From the NCBI RefSeq assembly GCF_937910895.1, contig NZ_CALEMI010000031.1, forward strand, positions 1-64,000: a stretch of DNA of 64,000 nucleotides, in the 5' to 3' direction. Below, piece by piece: positions 1-9,963 of this stretch. Position numbers and translations under genes: made by a program. Numbering within the stretch: position 1 is the first letter of the stretch; each line of letters opens with the position of its first letter. The notes beneath the pieces were generated by a model. That model did no database searches. It was not told the origin of the DNA and worked only from the letters and a program-made list of their open reading frames with translations. The stretch comes from an uncultured Dokdonia sp. Its GTDB lineage: Bacteria; Bacteroidota; Bacteroidia; Flavobacteriales; Flavobacteriaceae.

Positions 1-97
1 CAGAATTCAAATTCATTCCTAGAGCAGCTTAGAAAAACTTATATTTAGAAAAATATTGGCAGTTTTGAGACAGACTGCCGTTATAGCCAATCTAAAA

Positions 98-586
98 ATG
101 ACCTATCCATTCGTTCCAAAATCTAATAAAAAAATAAGCTCGGGAGATTATTGGGTTACGAAACTATCTAACAAATCATATGCAGTTGGGGTTGTTATTG
201 ATGTGCCTCCATCGGATTTAAAACTGACTCGGGAAATCGTTATTGGACTTTTAGACTGGAATGGAAATGAGATTCCCAAGGAGGTGGATTTGATGAACTC
301 AAAAATTCTAAAACAGGGACATGCGCATATTAAAACTATTAGTGAATACTCAAGTGGTATAATCGGAAATATTGATTTTACAAAATCCAGTATTGAACCT
401 TTAATTTTGATTGGTTCATATGGTGCAAATAATCCGGAATGGAATCTAATGAAGGGTTATAAAATTGTTGGAGATTATAAAAAATCTGATAGAGAAAAAT
501 ACGGCAAAGCTTCATACTGGGGATATGACTATCTGAACGAAATAGCAGAAAACGTGTTTGTGCTGAAAAATAAAGACTGGCTATAA
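98..586 (+). CDS. hypothetical protein (cassette-borne; possibly immunity-like)
   Basis: ORF track 56..586; the first ATG of the frame is at 98 (track start is TTG). No confident family. Confidence 0.6.
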   Translation: MTYPFVPKSNKKISSGDYWVTKLSNKSYAVGVVIDVPPSDLKLTREIVIGLLDWNGNEIPKEVDLMNSKILKQGHAHIKTISEYSSGIIGNIDFTKSSIEPLILIGSYGANNPEWNLMKGYKIVGDYKKSDREKYGKASYWGYDYLNEIAENVFVLKNKDWL

Positions 587-774
587 CAATGCCTATAATT
601 AATACGGGTTTTGGGCTTTAAGCTAAGGTCTGTGTATATTTAGAAAGTCCGCCAAATCTTTTGGATTTGGCTTTTAAATAGAAAAATAAAAACAAACAAA
701 AAGATTCGGCTAATCGCTTAAACGGAAACAAAAGTGCACTTTTATTCCCGTACTAATCATAGCCGAGACGTTAG
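581..774. repeat. attC-like long imperfect inverted repeat (site A)
   Basis: Left arm CTATAACAATGCCTATAATTAATACGGG (581-608) pairs with right arm CCCGTACTAATCATAGCCGAGACGTTAG (747-774). Internal mini-hairpin GCCAAATC-TTTTG-GATTTGGC. Lies between two same-strand genes. Confidence 0.6.
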
Positions 775-799
775 CAATAATTATGAAAACAAACCGTAG

Positions 800-2572
800 A
801 TGACACAAAATCCTAAAATATATAGGATTGATAAAACACATCGACTTTTAAAAAAGTTGCCGACTTGTGAACTAATTATTGAAAAAATAATCAATACTTC
901 ATTTTCAAAATTAGGTATCAAAGGAACTTTCAACTCTGCTACTTTAAAACAAATCACCAAAGAAGAAATTACATACTTCCTCTATCTTTACGACTCGGAC
1001 GAAACCGTTTCGGATTGGAAAGAATTTCTACCGACAGAATTGACAAAAAATGAGGGCTTTATTCAACAAAAATTATCTCTTGTTCTATTTGTAGAAACCG
1101 AATTCGACATCTTTTGCATAATAGGTGGCAACGCATTTCAAATAGTTCTTCCGTTCATAGATAAATCTTTTGGTTTAAACATTTACTCTAGAATTATGCA
1201 ACCCGAATTTGACGAGATTGCATCAATAAAATCAAGAGGAATAACTGGTTCTAGAGCTGGTTTAAGTGAACAATTTAGAGATAATTATAAAATTATCGAT
1301 TACATAAAATTTGGAAAGGTAACTCAAGAAATACACTTAAAATTAAGCCAAGAAACTACTGATTTACATTTTAGCTTTCTTAAAAATAAGGACAACGACA
1401 GAATTCAGATTTATGTTAGTAAAGCTTTCAAGATTAAAAAAAATGTAGATTTTGATGAACTACATCAAGTCATAAAGGAACTAGTTGTAATATCTGAACT
1501 TGCACCTTCAGATTATCTAGATTCGTACAAGGAAATTACAGACAGAAATTTAACTGATAATATTCTTCATCAAGAATTAATCACTCATTTATTCAATGAT
1601 ACCGAGAATCTTGGACGAAGGATATCAAACGCTCACAAATCTTTTCAACACGACTTTTGTAATCCAAATAACATTGAAAAATTCTATGAGGCTGACGAAT
1701 TTAGACTAAAAGAAAAAACTGAAAACAATGGGTATACGGTTTTTAAAATAGTTTACGATAGAAATGAAATCTATGACGCAGTTTTAACACGAGCAGTAGA
1801 ACGTTTTGGAGTTAACGACCGATTCAATTTTATGAATTTCGTTAGGAGTGTTTATGTAACTTGTTATCAAGATGGTAAACATTCAATAGGCTCAGGATTT
1901 TTATTTCATATTTCAACAGAATTTCCATACGATGGAACACCAATTTTTCTAGTAGACACAAAATGGTATAGACTTCAAGATACATTTGTAGAAGATTTAA
2001 AAACCAACACATCACACGTATTAAGAACTTACAAAGCACCAAAGAATATATTATCGGAACCTTGGGATAAGAATTTAATACGCAGAGAAGGAGATTATAA
2101 TTTATTGTATAATAGTAAGCAGAATTATATAGTAATTGACACCATAATTGCAGACGGACTGGAATTATGTGATATATTATATTACGATAACAATAACATT
2201 TATTTAATTCACGTAAAATATGGATTTCAATCTAAAATACGTGAATTGACAAATCAAATTACAATTTCAGCAAGACGTTTAAGAGAAACTTTAGGAACAA
2301 AGAAAAAGCCTCTGCTCGAAAAAATATACAATAGCTTAATTGAGAAAAAACATAATATTGACAATTTAACATTAGATGAATTCAAATCCCTTTTTGAAAA
2401 GAGAATTACATTCGTTTTGGCTTTTAGTTCACATTTGAATTCCGACCTAATTGTTGAAAATAATATAGAAAAATATTCGTCTAACATCGCAAGGTATTCA
2501 TTAATCCAGTGTTCTAGTGAAATGAGGGCATATTACTACGACTTACTGAATTATCAAATACCGAGAAAATAA
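800..2572 (+). CDS. DUF6119/TIGR04141-like sporadically distributed protein
   Basis: 590-aa ORF; the opening IYRIDKTHRLLKKL and overall layout resemble TIGR04141 proteins. Family recognised from memory. Confidence 0.55.
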   Translation: MTQNPKIYRIDKTHRLLKKLPTCELIIEKIINTSFSKLGIKGTFNSATLKQITKEEITYFLYLYDSDETVSDWKEFLPTELTKNEGFIQQKLSLVLFVETEFDIFCIIGGNAFQIVLPFIDKSFGLNIYSRIMQPEFDEIASIKSRGITGSRAGLSEQFRDNYKIIDYIKFGKVTQEIHLKLSQETTDLHFSFLKNKDNDRIQIYVSKAFKIKKNVDFDELHQVIKELVVISELAPSDYLDSYKEITDRNLTDNILHQELITHLFNDTENLGRRISNAHKSFQHDFCNPNNIEKFYEADEFRLKEKTENNGYTVFKIVYDRNEIYDAVLTRAVERFGVNDRFNFMNFVRSVYVTCYQDGKHSIGSGFLFHISTEFPYDGTPIFLVDTKWYRLQDTFVEDLKTNTSHVLRTYKAPKNILSEPWDKNLIRREGDYNLLYNSKQNYIVIDTIIADGLELCDILYYDNNNIYLIHVKYGFQSKIRELTNQITISARRLRETLGTKKKPLLEKIYNSLIEKKHNIDNLTLDEFKSLFEKRITFVLAFSSHLNSDLIVENNIEKYSSNIARYSLIQCSSEMRAYYYDLLNYQIPRK

Positions 2573-2836
2573 CTATTGCTAATAACTAAGTCTTCGGACT
2601 GTGCGTAGCACAAAGTCTGAAGATAGTGTTGACTAAACCGTATGCAGCTACTATGGGTTTTGCGTGAGATATATGGTGTGATTTTATAGGTGAGTAGACA
2701 CCTATTTTAGGAAGATATGCGATACGATGAGGTGCTTTTAGCTCCTCTGTTCTGTTTGTTAGATGGTCTTTAGAGCATTTTAATATACTTGTTTTTAGTT
2801 TGCTGAAATTTGGACATAGATTACCCTTTACGTCTT

Positions 2837-3969
2837 TTACGCTTGTTTTGTTTTTTGTACATTGTTTTGTTTGGCTAGTTGTTCTATCCATCGTTTGGGA
2901 GGGCCTCTATTATCAAAAGTACAAAGCGTAACTAGCCTTCCTTTCTTACAAGATGGGCAAACTAAATGAAGGGATTCTTTTTTCTTTTTTAGCATCACTT
3001 TACCTAGTTGATCTTTCAAGGAGCATAGATATTTTGCTTTGCCTGTACTACTCAAAAATCCATAATGTCGTATGCGTACAAATCCTTTGGGTAAGATATG
3101 CATGGCAAAACGACGAATAAACTCATTGGCCTCTAGGGTGAGTATTTCTTGCTTACCATCCTTTTTGTAATTCTTAGTCTTAAAAGACACTTGAGATTCT
3201 GCTACTCTTACAATGCGATGGTTAGAAATAGCTACTTTATGAGTATATCTACCCAAGTATTCTACCACCGAACTTGCACTACCAAAAGGTTTCTTTGCAT
3301 ACACCACCCAATCTTTAGAAAACAAAGAGTCAAAAAGAGATGTATCTTTAATATCCTGCTTTCTCAGAGTAGCCACATACCTGGCTCTAAACACCTTGCT
3401 AAGTTCTTTGACAGGAAACAAAAATTGTTCTTACCTCTAGCATTTTTCCACTTCCCTTCTGTATCTACTCCTCCACAAGCTATAATACAATGCAAATGGG
3501 GATGTAAACTTAGATTTTGACCCCAAGTATGCAGTATAGCAATCATGCCAGGAGTAGCTCCCAAAAAACTTGGGTTAGCTCCAAAACTCTTAATCACAGA
3601 CCAAGCAGTCTTAAATAAAGTAGTGTACACCAACTTGGGTTTCTTTAAAGCCAAAGGATGAAGCTCACTAGGTAAGGTAAAGACCAAATGATAATACCCC
3701 ACAGGCAATAGATCTGATTCTCTAGCTTGTATCCATTGCTCTCGTTTATGCCCCTGACATTTAGGACAATGCCTGTTACGACAAGAGTTATAACTCAAAT
3801 GTAATTTGCCACAAGTAAGGTCATTACATCGATCAATGTGTCCTCCCATCGCAGCTGTCCTGCATCTACTCAACGCAAAAAGGGTGCGAGACTGCCAAGC
3901 ATTGAATCCTTTGTTTATGTAAGGGTAATGATCTCTTAATAGCAAACCCAGATCATACCTAGCCTTCAA
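2837..3969 (-). pseudogene. IS91 family transposase, split by a frameshift near 3421
   Basis: ORFs 3364..3969 and 2837..3421 are N- and C-terminal parts of one protein (CRNRHCPKCQ; HTWGQNLSLHPHLHCI; YLGRYTHKVAISNHRI). Adding one T to the T5 run in GGTAAGAACAATTTTTGTTTCC would join them. Confidence 0.8.
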
Positions 3970-4742
3970 GAGAGTGTATCTATACCATAAATCCTATCTA
4001 ATGGAGAAAAAGCCTTCTCTTTGCCCAACTGACTCACATGAAGATAAATCATAGTCGTCTCGATAGCTGCGTGACCTAATAACTCTTTAAGGGAAACAAT
4101 ATCCAAGCCTTGTTCCAATAAATGGGTAGCATAACTATGACGAAGGCTATGGGTAGTGATTGCCTTATTGATACTACTAAGTTTTCTTGTCGTCTTTATA
4201 ACCCATTGAACGCCACTCTCTGAATAAGGAAGTAAATTTCCCTGTCCATCTTTACGATAAAAAAGCCAGCGCTTAGGTTGCTCCACTCCTAAGTATATCT
4301 TAAGCCCCTTGCATAATAATACACCTAATGGAACATACCGATCTTTACGATCTTTACCTTGACGGATGTGAAGCATCTTTCTGTACAAATCAATATCCTG
4401 AATATCAATATTCAAGAGTTCAAACCGTCGTAATCCACAACCATAGAGCAAGCCAATAATCAAACGGTGTTTGAGAAGTTTAGGGGTAGAGAGAAAACGT
4501 TTTATCGCCTCTTGAGAAAGTACAACAGGTAATTTTTTAGAACGTTCTATTTGAGGAAGACTAATATGCTTGTCTACAATACCCAAAAGCTTATAAAGCG
4601 ACCTAAGACCATAAACAGTATGTTTAAAGAAACTCTCTGATGGGGTTTTATGTTTGTTTTTAACATCGTGGGGATAGTCAAGTACTTGTTCAGTATCTAA
4701 TTCGCTAGGACAACACTTAAAGTGTAATGCCATATGAGCCAA
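3966..4742 (-). CDS. tyrosine recombinase/integrase (N-terminus probably longer or frameshifted)
   Basis: GCGLRRFELL, HSLRHSYATHLLEQGLD, LLGHAAIETTMIYLHVS match the R...HxxR...H/W...Y pattern. The open frame continues upstream as KSSTLIERACIEVSGFNSSYYKLKRHYELAGKSDSTVINYGRCLAH. Confidence 0.8.
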   Translation of the reverse strand: MAHMALHFKCCPSELDTEQVLDYPHDVKNKHKTPSESFFKHTVYGLRSLYKLLGIVDKHISLPQIERSKKLPVVLSQEAIKRFLSTPKLLKHRLIIGLLYGCGLRRFELLNIDIQDIDLYRKMLHIRQGKDRKDRYVPLGVLLCKGLKIYLGVEQPKRWLFYRKDGQGNLLPYSESGVQWVIKTTRKLSSINKAITTHSLRHSYATHLLEQGLDIVSLKELLGHAAIETTMIYLHVSQLGKEKAFSPLDRIYGIDTLS

Positions 4743-4960
4743 ACAACGACCGTAGTTTATAACTGTACTATCGCTTTTGCCTGCTAGTTCATAATGACGT
4801 TTAAGTTTGTAATAGGAGCTATTAAATCCAGATACTTCAATACAGGCACGTTCAATGAGGGTACTACTTTTTTCATAATAGTGATTTTAATAATGAATAC
4901 TTAAAGTAAGGTTTATTTGGATAACTTTGTAAAAGCTACCGACCTTGGGAGGTTTAGTTC

Positions 4961-5090
4961 AACAACGGCTATAATTCAGCGTGGCTTATGAACTATCTTG
5001 AAAAATTTATTACTTTAACAAACCTGATTTCTATGCGGACAAATCCTGCGGATTTATCCACGCCGAAATCATAGCCAAACACGTTGTACA
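4961..5090. repeat. attC-like long imperfect inverted repeat (site C)
   Basis: Left AACAACGGCTATAATTCAGCGTGG (4961-4984) pairs with right CCACGCCGAAATCATAGCCAAACACGTTGTACA (5058-5090). Internal mini-hairpin AAATCC-TGC-GGATTT. Confidence 0.6.
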
Positions 5091-5113
5091 CAAGCTGAAT
5101 CCAGCCGCACAGT

Positions 5114-5178
5114 CAAGCACATTTCATTTTTTTCGTGCCTCAAAAAATAAAAAGAGCTTGCCTTACCCCAACGCTGAT
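5114..5178. repeat. hairpin-forming direct repeat, copy 1, flanking the R-M cassette
   Basis: CAAGCACATTTCATTTTTTTCGTGCCTCAAAAAATAAAAAGAGCTT...CCAACGCTGAT; partner of 9344-9406. Confidence 0.65.
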
Positions 5179-5286
5179 AATAAGTTTTATAAAGATGATT
5201 TTTATATGTCAAAAAAATTGTTTACAGACTGAGGAATATATAACTTTGCCAAAATTGGGTAAAACAATAAAAAGTATAATAAACTA

Positions 5287-5610
5287 ATGGCAAGTTTCGG
5301 AAACTACATAAAAACTCACCGAGAAGAAAAAGGCTGGAGTCAGACTGAATTCGGAGCGAAAGTCAAAATTAATACACCTGCTGTTAGTAAAATTGAGAAT
5401 GACCATAAAAAGTTTCCAGTTGGCAAATTAAAATTACTCGCCCAATTATTTGAACTAGATTACAACCAAGTTAAAGACTTGTATTTTGCAGACAAATTTG
5501 CAAAAGAAGCTTTTGAATATAAATGTTCTGATAAAATTTTTAAAGTTGCAGAAGACCAATCAACTTATATCAAAGCAATAAACGCAAAACAAGGAAAATT
5601 AAAATTCTAA
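5287..5610 (+). CDS. XRE-family HTH regulator, probable R-M controller
   Basis: FGNYIKTHREEKGWSQTEFGAKVKINTPAVSKIENDHKKFPVGKL is an HTH_3 pattern; sits 5 bp upstream of the R-M gene. Confidence 0.85.
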   Translation: MASFGNYIKTHREEKGWSQTEFGAKVKINTPAVSKIENDHKKFPVGKLKLLAQLFELDYNQVKDLYFADKFAKEAFEYKCSDKIFKVAEDQSTYIKAINAKQGKLKF

Positions 5611-5615
5611 TCGAG

Positions 5616-8600
5616 ATGGATACAAAAAAACTCATACAAGTATTAGGATTTATACCTAAAGAAAATACTTCTGGAATTTTTCATAAAAACTATAACGGAT
5701 ATTCTATTGAAATTGATTTTGAAAAACAACAATTTGATTTCGGAAGTAAAATAATTGGAGGAAGAACAACAACTCAAAATTTTTCACAAACTGAAAATTG
5801 GGTTGTTTTAGAATGTATAGACAGATTACTAGAAAAAGGTTATAAACCAGAAAATATAATCTTAGAAAAAAAATACACAGTCGGACACGGAGCAAGCGGT
5901 GGTTGGCTAGATATTCTTGTTACTCGTAAAGATGGCTCTGCCTATTTAATGATAGAATGTAAGACTTGGGGAAAAGAATTTGAAAAAGAGTTTAAAAAAA
6001 CCGAAACAAATGGCGGTCAGTTAATGACCTATTTTCAACAAGACAAGTCTGCTGATATTTTGATGCTATATGCTTCTAAACTGGACAAAAATAAAATTCA
6101 ATTTAAAAATGAAATCATAAAAATTGAGGAACATTACAGACAAGCTGGAAATGTAGAAGATGTTTATGATAGATGGAATAAAGTAACGAATACCAACGGA
6201 ATATTTGACGATTGGGTAAAACCTTATTTGTTTGAAAGTAAGAAACTAACCAAAAAGGATTTAAAACCGTTAAACGAAGAAGATAGCAAAAAAATATTTC
6301 ACGAATTTTTATCTATTCTTAGAAAGCATTCTGTTTCAGACAAACCAAACGCATTTAATAAGATTTTTAATCTTTTTCTCGCTAAAATATTTGATGAAAA
6401 AAAGAGGGATGACAAGGAACTTGATTTTCAATGGAAAGAACATAAAGACAATGCAGTTGATTTTCAAATCAGACTTATAAACCTATACAAATCTGGGATG
6501 TATGACTTTTTGAAAAAAGAAGTTAGAGGAATTTCGGATGATATGTTTAGTTATAAAACTCAAAAAGAATTAGAAGAAAAAAAGAAACATATTTTATTAT
6601 TCAATAAGGTTTACGATATAAAAGATGTTTTTGATGAAGAAACTTTTGAGGATAATCAAAAAGTATTAAAAGAAGTAGTTCAATTACTTCAAAAGTTTCA
6701 AATTCGTTATCCTAGAAAACAACAACATTTAAGTGATTTCTTTGAACGTCTTTTAACAACTGGTTTAAAACAAGAAGCTGGTCAGTTTTTTACGCCACCA
6801 CCAATTACACGTTTCATAGTTCGCTCATTACCTATTTCTCAATACATAAAGAAACAGTTAAACCAATCAATTCCAGAACTTCCTGCTGTAATTGATTATA
6901 GTGTTGGTAGTGGTCACTTCTTAACCGAAGTAATGGAAGAATACCAACGTGTTATTGAAAATGACATTGATACCTCAAAGTTAGAAACTGATGATGCCGA
7001 AACAAACGTAAATGCTTGGAGAATTAACAAATACGACTGGGCAAGTAAATATGTGTATGGTATAGAAAAAGATTATCGTTTAGTAAAAGTTGCAAAAGTT
7101 GGTTGTTATTTTTACGGAGATGGTTTAGCACAAGTTATTCACGGAGATGGTTTGGATAGTTTTAAACATTCCAAAAGTTACAGAGGGCTTTTAAAGAAAA
7201 ATGCAGAAAAACCTCAATTTTCGTTTATTGTTTCTAATCCGCCATATTCTGTAAGTTCTTTTAAAGGTGATTTGAAAAACGCTTCTGCTAATCAAGATTT
7301 TAAATTGTTTGACAGCCTAAGCGATAGAAGTTCTGAAATAGAATGTTTGTTTATTGAACGAACTAAACAATTACTAAAAACAGACGGAATTGCAGCTATA
7401 ATATTACCAAGTTCTATTTTAAGTAATTCGGGTTTGTATTCACAAGCAAGAGAGATTATTTTAAAAGCTTTTGATATTATAGCCATTACAGAACTAGGCT
7501 CTGGTACTTTTATGGCAACTGGCACAAATACAGTTACTTTATTTTTAAAACGTAGAGAAGATACAATTGCTGAACAAGTAGAAAAATCTTTAGCTACATT
7601 CTTTACTAATCTTAAAGACATTACCATAAACGGTATTGAAAAACCAATAGATAAATATGTATCTCACGTTTGGGAAAACATTTCTTTTCAAGACTATAAA
7701 ACTTTATTGAACAAAAAACCGAATGAAGCTATAAAGCAACACGAAATATATAATGAGTACAACAAAAAGATAAAAGCCAAGAGCGAAGAAAATAGATGGA
7801 GTAAAATACTAGAAATAGAAAAAGACAAATTACTTTATTTTATTCTAACATATAATCAAAAAGTTGTTTTAGTTAAAACAGGACAAAAAGCAAAAGAAAA
7901 ACAGTTTCTAGGTTATGATTTTAGTAATCGCAGAGGAAATGAAGGTATGCACCCAATAAAGCGTAGCAAAACCATTGATGAATGCACACGGCTTTATGAT
8001 ATGAAAAGTTTCACTAACGAAAATAAAGCTAGCACCTATATTTATAGAGCATTTACAGAAAGTAAGTTCGATTTAGAAATTCCCGAAACGCTTCAAAAAA
8101 GTGTGAGCTATCAAAACTTAATTGATATGCTAACATTTGACCGAGCAGATTTTGAACAAAATATTTCGCTTACGGTAAAAAAAAAAGTAAAACTTCAGAC
8201 TAAGTGGAATGTGTTCCCACTCAAAGAATTTGTTAATCTTCAAAATGGTTTTGCTTTCAAAAGTGCTGATTATGTTGAAAGTTCAAACGTTTTGAATTTT
8301 AGACAAGCAAATATTAGACTAAAAGGAGTATTAGATTTAGATTATAAAAAAACTTTTTTACCTGATAACTTTTCAGAAAAGTACAAAGATTTCATTTTAA
8401 AAGACGGAGATATTGTTATTGCAATGACTGATATGAATAGTGATTTAAATCTACTTGCAATTCCCACTATTTTTAAAAACACAAGCAAAACTACTTTTCT
8501 TTTGAACCAAAGGGTTGGTAAGTTTATTAATTTCAAACTTGATAAAATTATCCCTAGCTATCTAAATAGTATTTTAAAATCTGAAATTAGCAGAACTCAA

Positions 8601-9329
8601 CTTAGAAACTTAGGTTTTGGAAGTGTTCAATTTAATTTATCTAAAACAGATTTACTTAATTTTAAAATACCACTTCCACCGTTAAATATTCAACAAAAAA
8701 TAGTTGATGAAATTGAGGTTTTAGAAAAGCAAGAGCAAGATTTGCAAAATAAAATACTAAGGCATAAAGAACACATTAATAATTCTTTAGAAACTTTGCT
8801 TAATAAATCGACTAAGTCTGTACGATTAAGTGACACAGATATTTTTGAAACTAAAATTGGAAAAAGAGTTTTAAAAAGTGAAATAAGTAATCAAGGTAAA
8901 TATCCCGTTTATAGTGCTAATGTTTTTCAACCTTTTGGATTTATAGATAAAGAATTTTTAACCGATTTTTCAACTTCTTCGGTAGTTTGGGGAATAGATG
9001 GTGATTGGATGGTAAATGTAATTCCTGCGAATAAACCATTTTACCCAACCGACCATTGTGGTTATTTAAGAATTAAACAACCAATTGCGAAAGCTAGATA
9101 TATTGCATATTGTTTAGACAAAGAAGGACAACAAATTGGGTTTTCAAGAACAAAAAGAGCTTCAATAGATAGAATCGAAGGAATTAAAATCCCACTTCCT
9201 ACAATGACAGAACAGGAAAAAGTGGATATTGAAATAGAAAAGTTAGAGAAAGAAATTACGGAATTTGAAAAACAAATAGCTGAAATTCCAATACAGAAAG
9301 AAACCATATTGAAAAAATATTTAGAATAA
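5616..9329 (+). CDS. single-polypeptide restriction-methylation-specificity protein (Type I-like/IIG)
   Basis: 1237 aa. N-terminal WLDILV...YLMIECKTWG (PD-(D/E)XK-like), central N6-methylase motifs (YSVGSGHFL, SNPPYSV), two C-terminal specificity-like domains (WNVFPLKEFVNLQNGFAF; IGKRVLKSEISNQGKYPVYSAN). Confidence 0.85.
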   Translation: MDTKKLIQVLGFIPKENTSGIFHKNYNGYSIEIDFEKQQFDFGSKIIGGRTTTQNFSQTENWVVLECIDRLLEKGYKPENIILEKKYTVGHGASGGWLDILVTRKDGSAYLMIECKTWGKEFEKEFKKTETNGGQLMTYFQQDKSADILMLYASKLDKNKIQFKNEIIKIEEHYRQAGNVEDVYDRWNKVTNTNGIFDDWVKPYLFESKKLTKKDLKPLNEEDSKKIFHEFLSILRKHSVSDKPNAFNKIFNLFLAKIFDEKKRDDKELDFQWKEHKDNAVDFQIRLINLYKSGMYDFLKKEVRGISDDMFSYKTQKELEEKKKHILLFNKVYDIKDVFDEETFEDNQKVLKEVVQLLQKFQIRYPRKQQHLSDFFERLLTTGLKQEAGQFFTPPPITRFIVRSLPISQYIKKQLNQSIPELPAVIDYSVGSGHFLTEVMEEYQRVIENDIDTSKLETDDAETNVNAWRINKYDWASKYVYGIEKDYRLVKVAKVGCYFYGDGLAQVIHGDGLDSFKHSKSYRGLLKKNAEKPQFSFIVSNPPYSVSSFKGDLKNASANQDFKLFDSLSDRSSEIECLFIERTKQLLKTDGIAAIILPSSILSNSGLYSQAREIILKAFDIIAITELGSGTFMATGTNTVTLFLKRREDTIAEQVEKSLATFFTNLKDITINGIEKPIDKYVSHVWENISFQDYKTLLNKKPNEAIKQHEIYNEYNKKIKAKSEENRWSKILEIEKDKLLYFILTYNQKVVLVKTGQKAKEKQFLGYDFSNRRGNEGMHPIKRSKTIDECTRLYDMKSFTNENKASTYIYRAFTESKFDLEIPETLQKSVSYQNLIDMLTFDRADFEQNISLTVKKKVKLQTKWNVFPLKEFVNLQNGFAFKSADYVESSNVLNFRQANIRLKGVLDLDYKKTFLPDNFSEKYKDFILKDGDIVIAMTDMNSDLNLLAIPTIFKNTSKTTFLLNQRVGKFINFKLDKIIPSYLNSILKSEISRTQLRNLGFGSVQFNLSKTDLLNFKIPLPPLNIQQKIVDEIEVLEKQEQDLQNKILRHKEHINNSLETLLNKSTKSVRLSDTDIFETKIGKRVLKSEISNQGKYPVYSANVFQPFGFIDKEFLTDFSTSSVVWGIDGDWMVNVIPANKPFYPTDHCGYLRIKQPIAKARYIAYCLDKEGQQIGFSRTKRASIDRIEGIKIPLPTMTEQEKVDIEIEKLEKEITEFEKQIAEIPIQKETILKKYLE

Positions 9330-9343
9330 AACCAACGCAAGTT

Positions 9344-9406
9344 CAAGCACATTTAAAGTTTGCTCGTGCCTCGCAAATTTAAAAGAGCTTTCACGCCAAC
9401 GCTGAT
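9344..9406. repeat. hairpin-forming direct repeat, copy 2, flanking the R-M cassette
   Basis: CAAGCACATTTAAAGTTTGCTCGTGCCTCGCAAATTTAAAAGAGCTTTCACGCCAACGCTGAT; partner of 5114-5178. Confidence 0.65.
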
Positions 9407-9481
9407 TGACAAACTGAATGAAAAAAAGCCAGTGTACAATCGAGTAGACGGCTCCGCCCCTAATTAGGAACGGAGTGCGCC

Positions 9482-9501
9482 CCTGCCTGCCGGCAGGCAG
9501 G
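9482..9501. repeat. 20-bp perfect palindrome CCTGCCTGCCGGCAGGCAGG
   Basis: Read directly; lies between the intron domain V and domain VI sequences. Confidence 0.9.
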
Positions 9502-9963
9502 TCTCACACCACCGTACATACGGGTCTCGTATACGGCGGTTAGCAATCCATCTTTTCAATCGCTCTTTACACCAATCGAAACTATTTCCTAATTTATCAA
9601 ATGGCTACACATTTTCTAGGGAATCGATCACCCAATAACGAAAACAAATGCTCCATTCGGCATTTCAGAAAGGATTACTTTCAGTCCTTCCTCACTTGTG
9701 AGACCTATGCAGTTTTACTGCAACTCATTTCCTGTGAGTACTATGACTTCTGCTGACTTCTCCATATAGTTACGCGTAACTTTGGAGACCTCCCCAGGTA
9801 AGAACATCTTCTTTCTCTCGATCCCTGCCAAATCTACTGTTTCGGTATTCACTTAAAAAAGTGTTTCGGACGTTGCAATGATGTGCTTACTTATCCAATC
9901 TTACAGCCTCGTATACAGTTCCTGCTTGGTTTACCCTGAGCATTCTAAGATAAAAACAAATTT

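Larger units (their letters stand above)
2590..4900 (-). mobile_element. IS91-like element with transposase (frameshifted) and tyrosine recombinase
   Basis: IS91-type Zn-binding transposase ORFs next to a tyrosine recombinase. Hairpin CTTCGGACT...AGTCTGAAG lies at about 2592-2622 beyond the transposase 3' end. Element boundaries are approximate. Confidence 0.65.

Noticed and set aside
2586-2891. 101-aa minus-strand ORF next to the IS91 transposase
   Set aside because: Spans the element's 3' end and hairpin; overlaps the transposase C-terminus in another frame; no recognisable domain.
3966-4742. Tyrosine recombinase as the cassette integrase (IntI equivalent)
   Set aside because: It is tightly coupled to the IS91-like transposase and may be frameshifted at its start. 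No IntI-specific insert was recognised. Kept as a hypothesis to test, not a call.
5101-5180. Possible CRISPR repeats in the hairpin repeats
   Set aside because: Only two copies 4.2 kb apart flanking a gene unit; no spacer array and no cas genes in the window.
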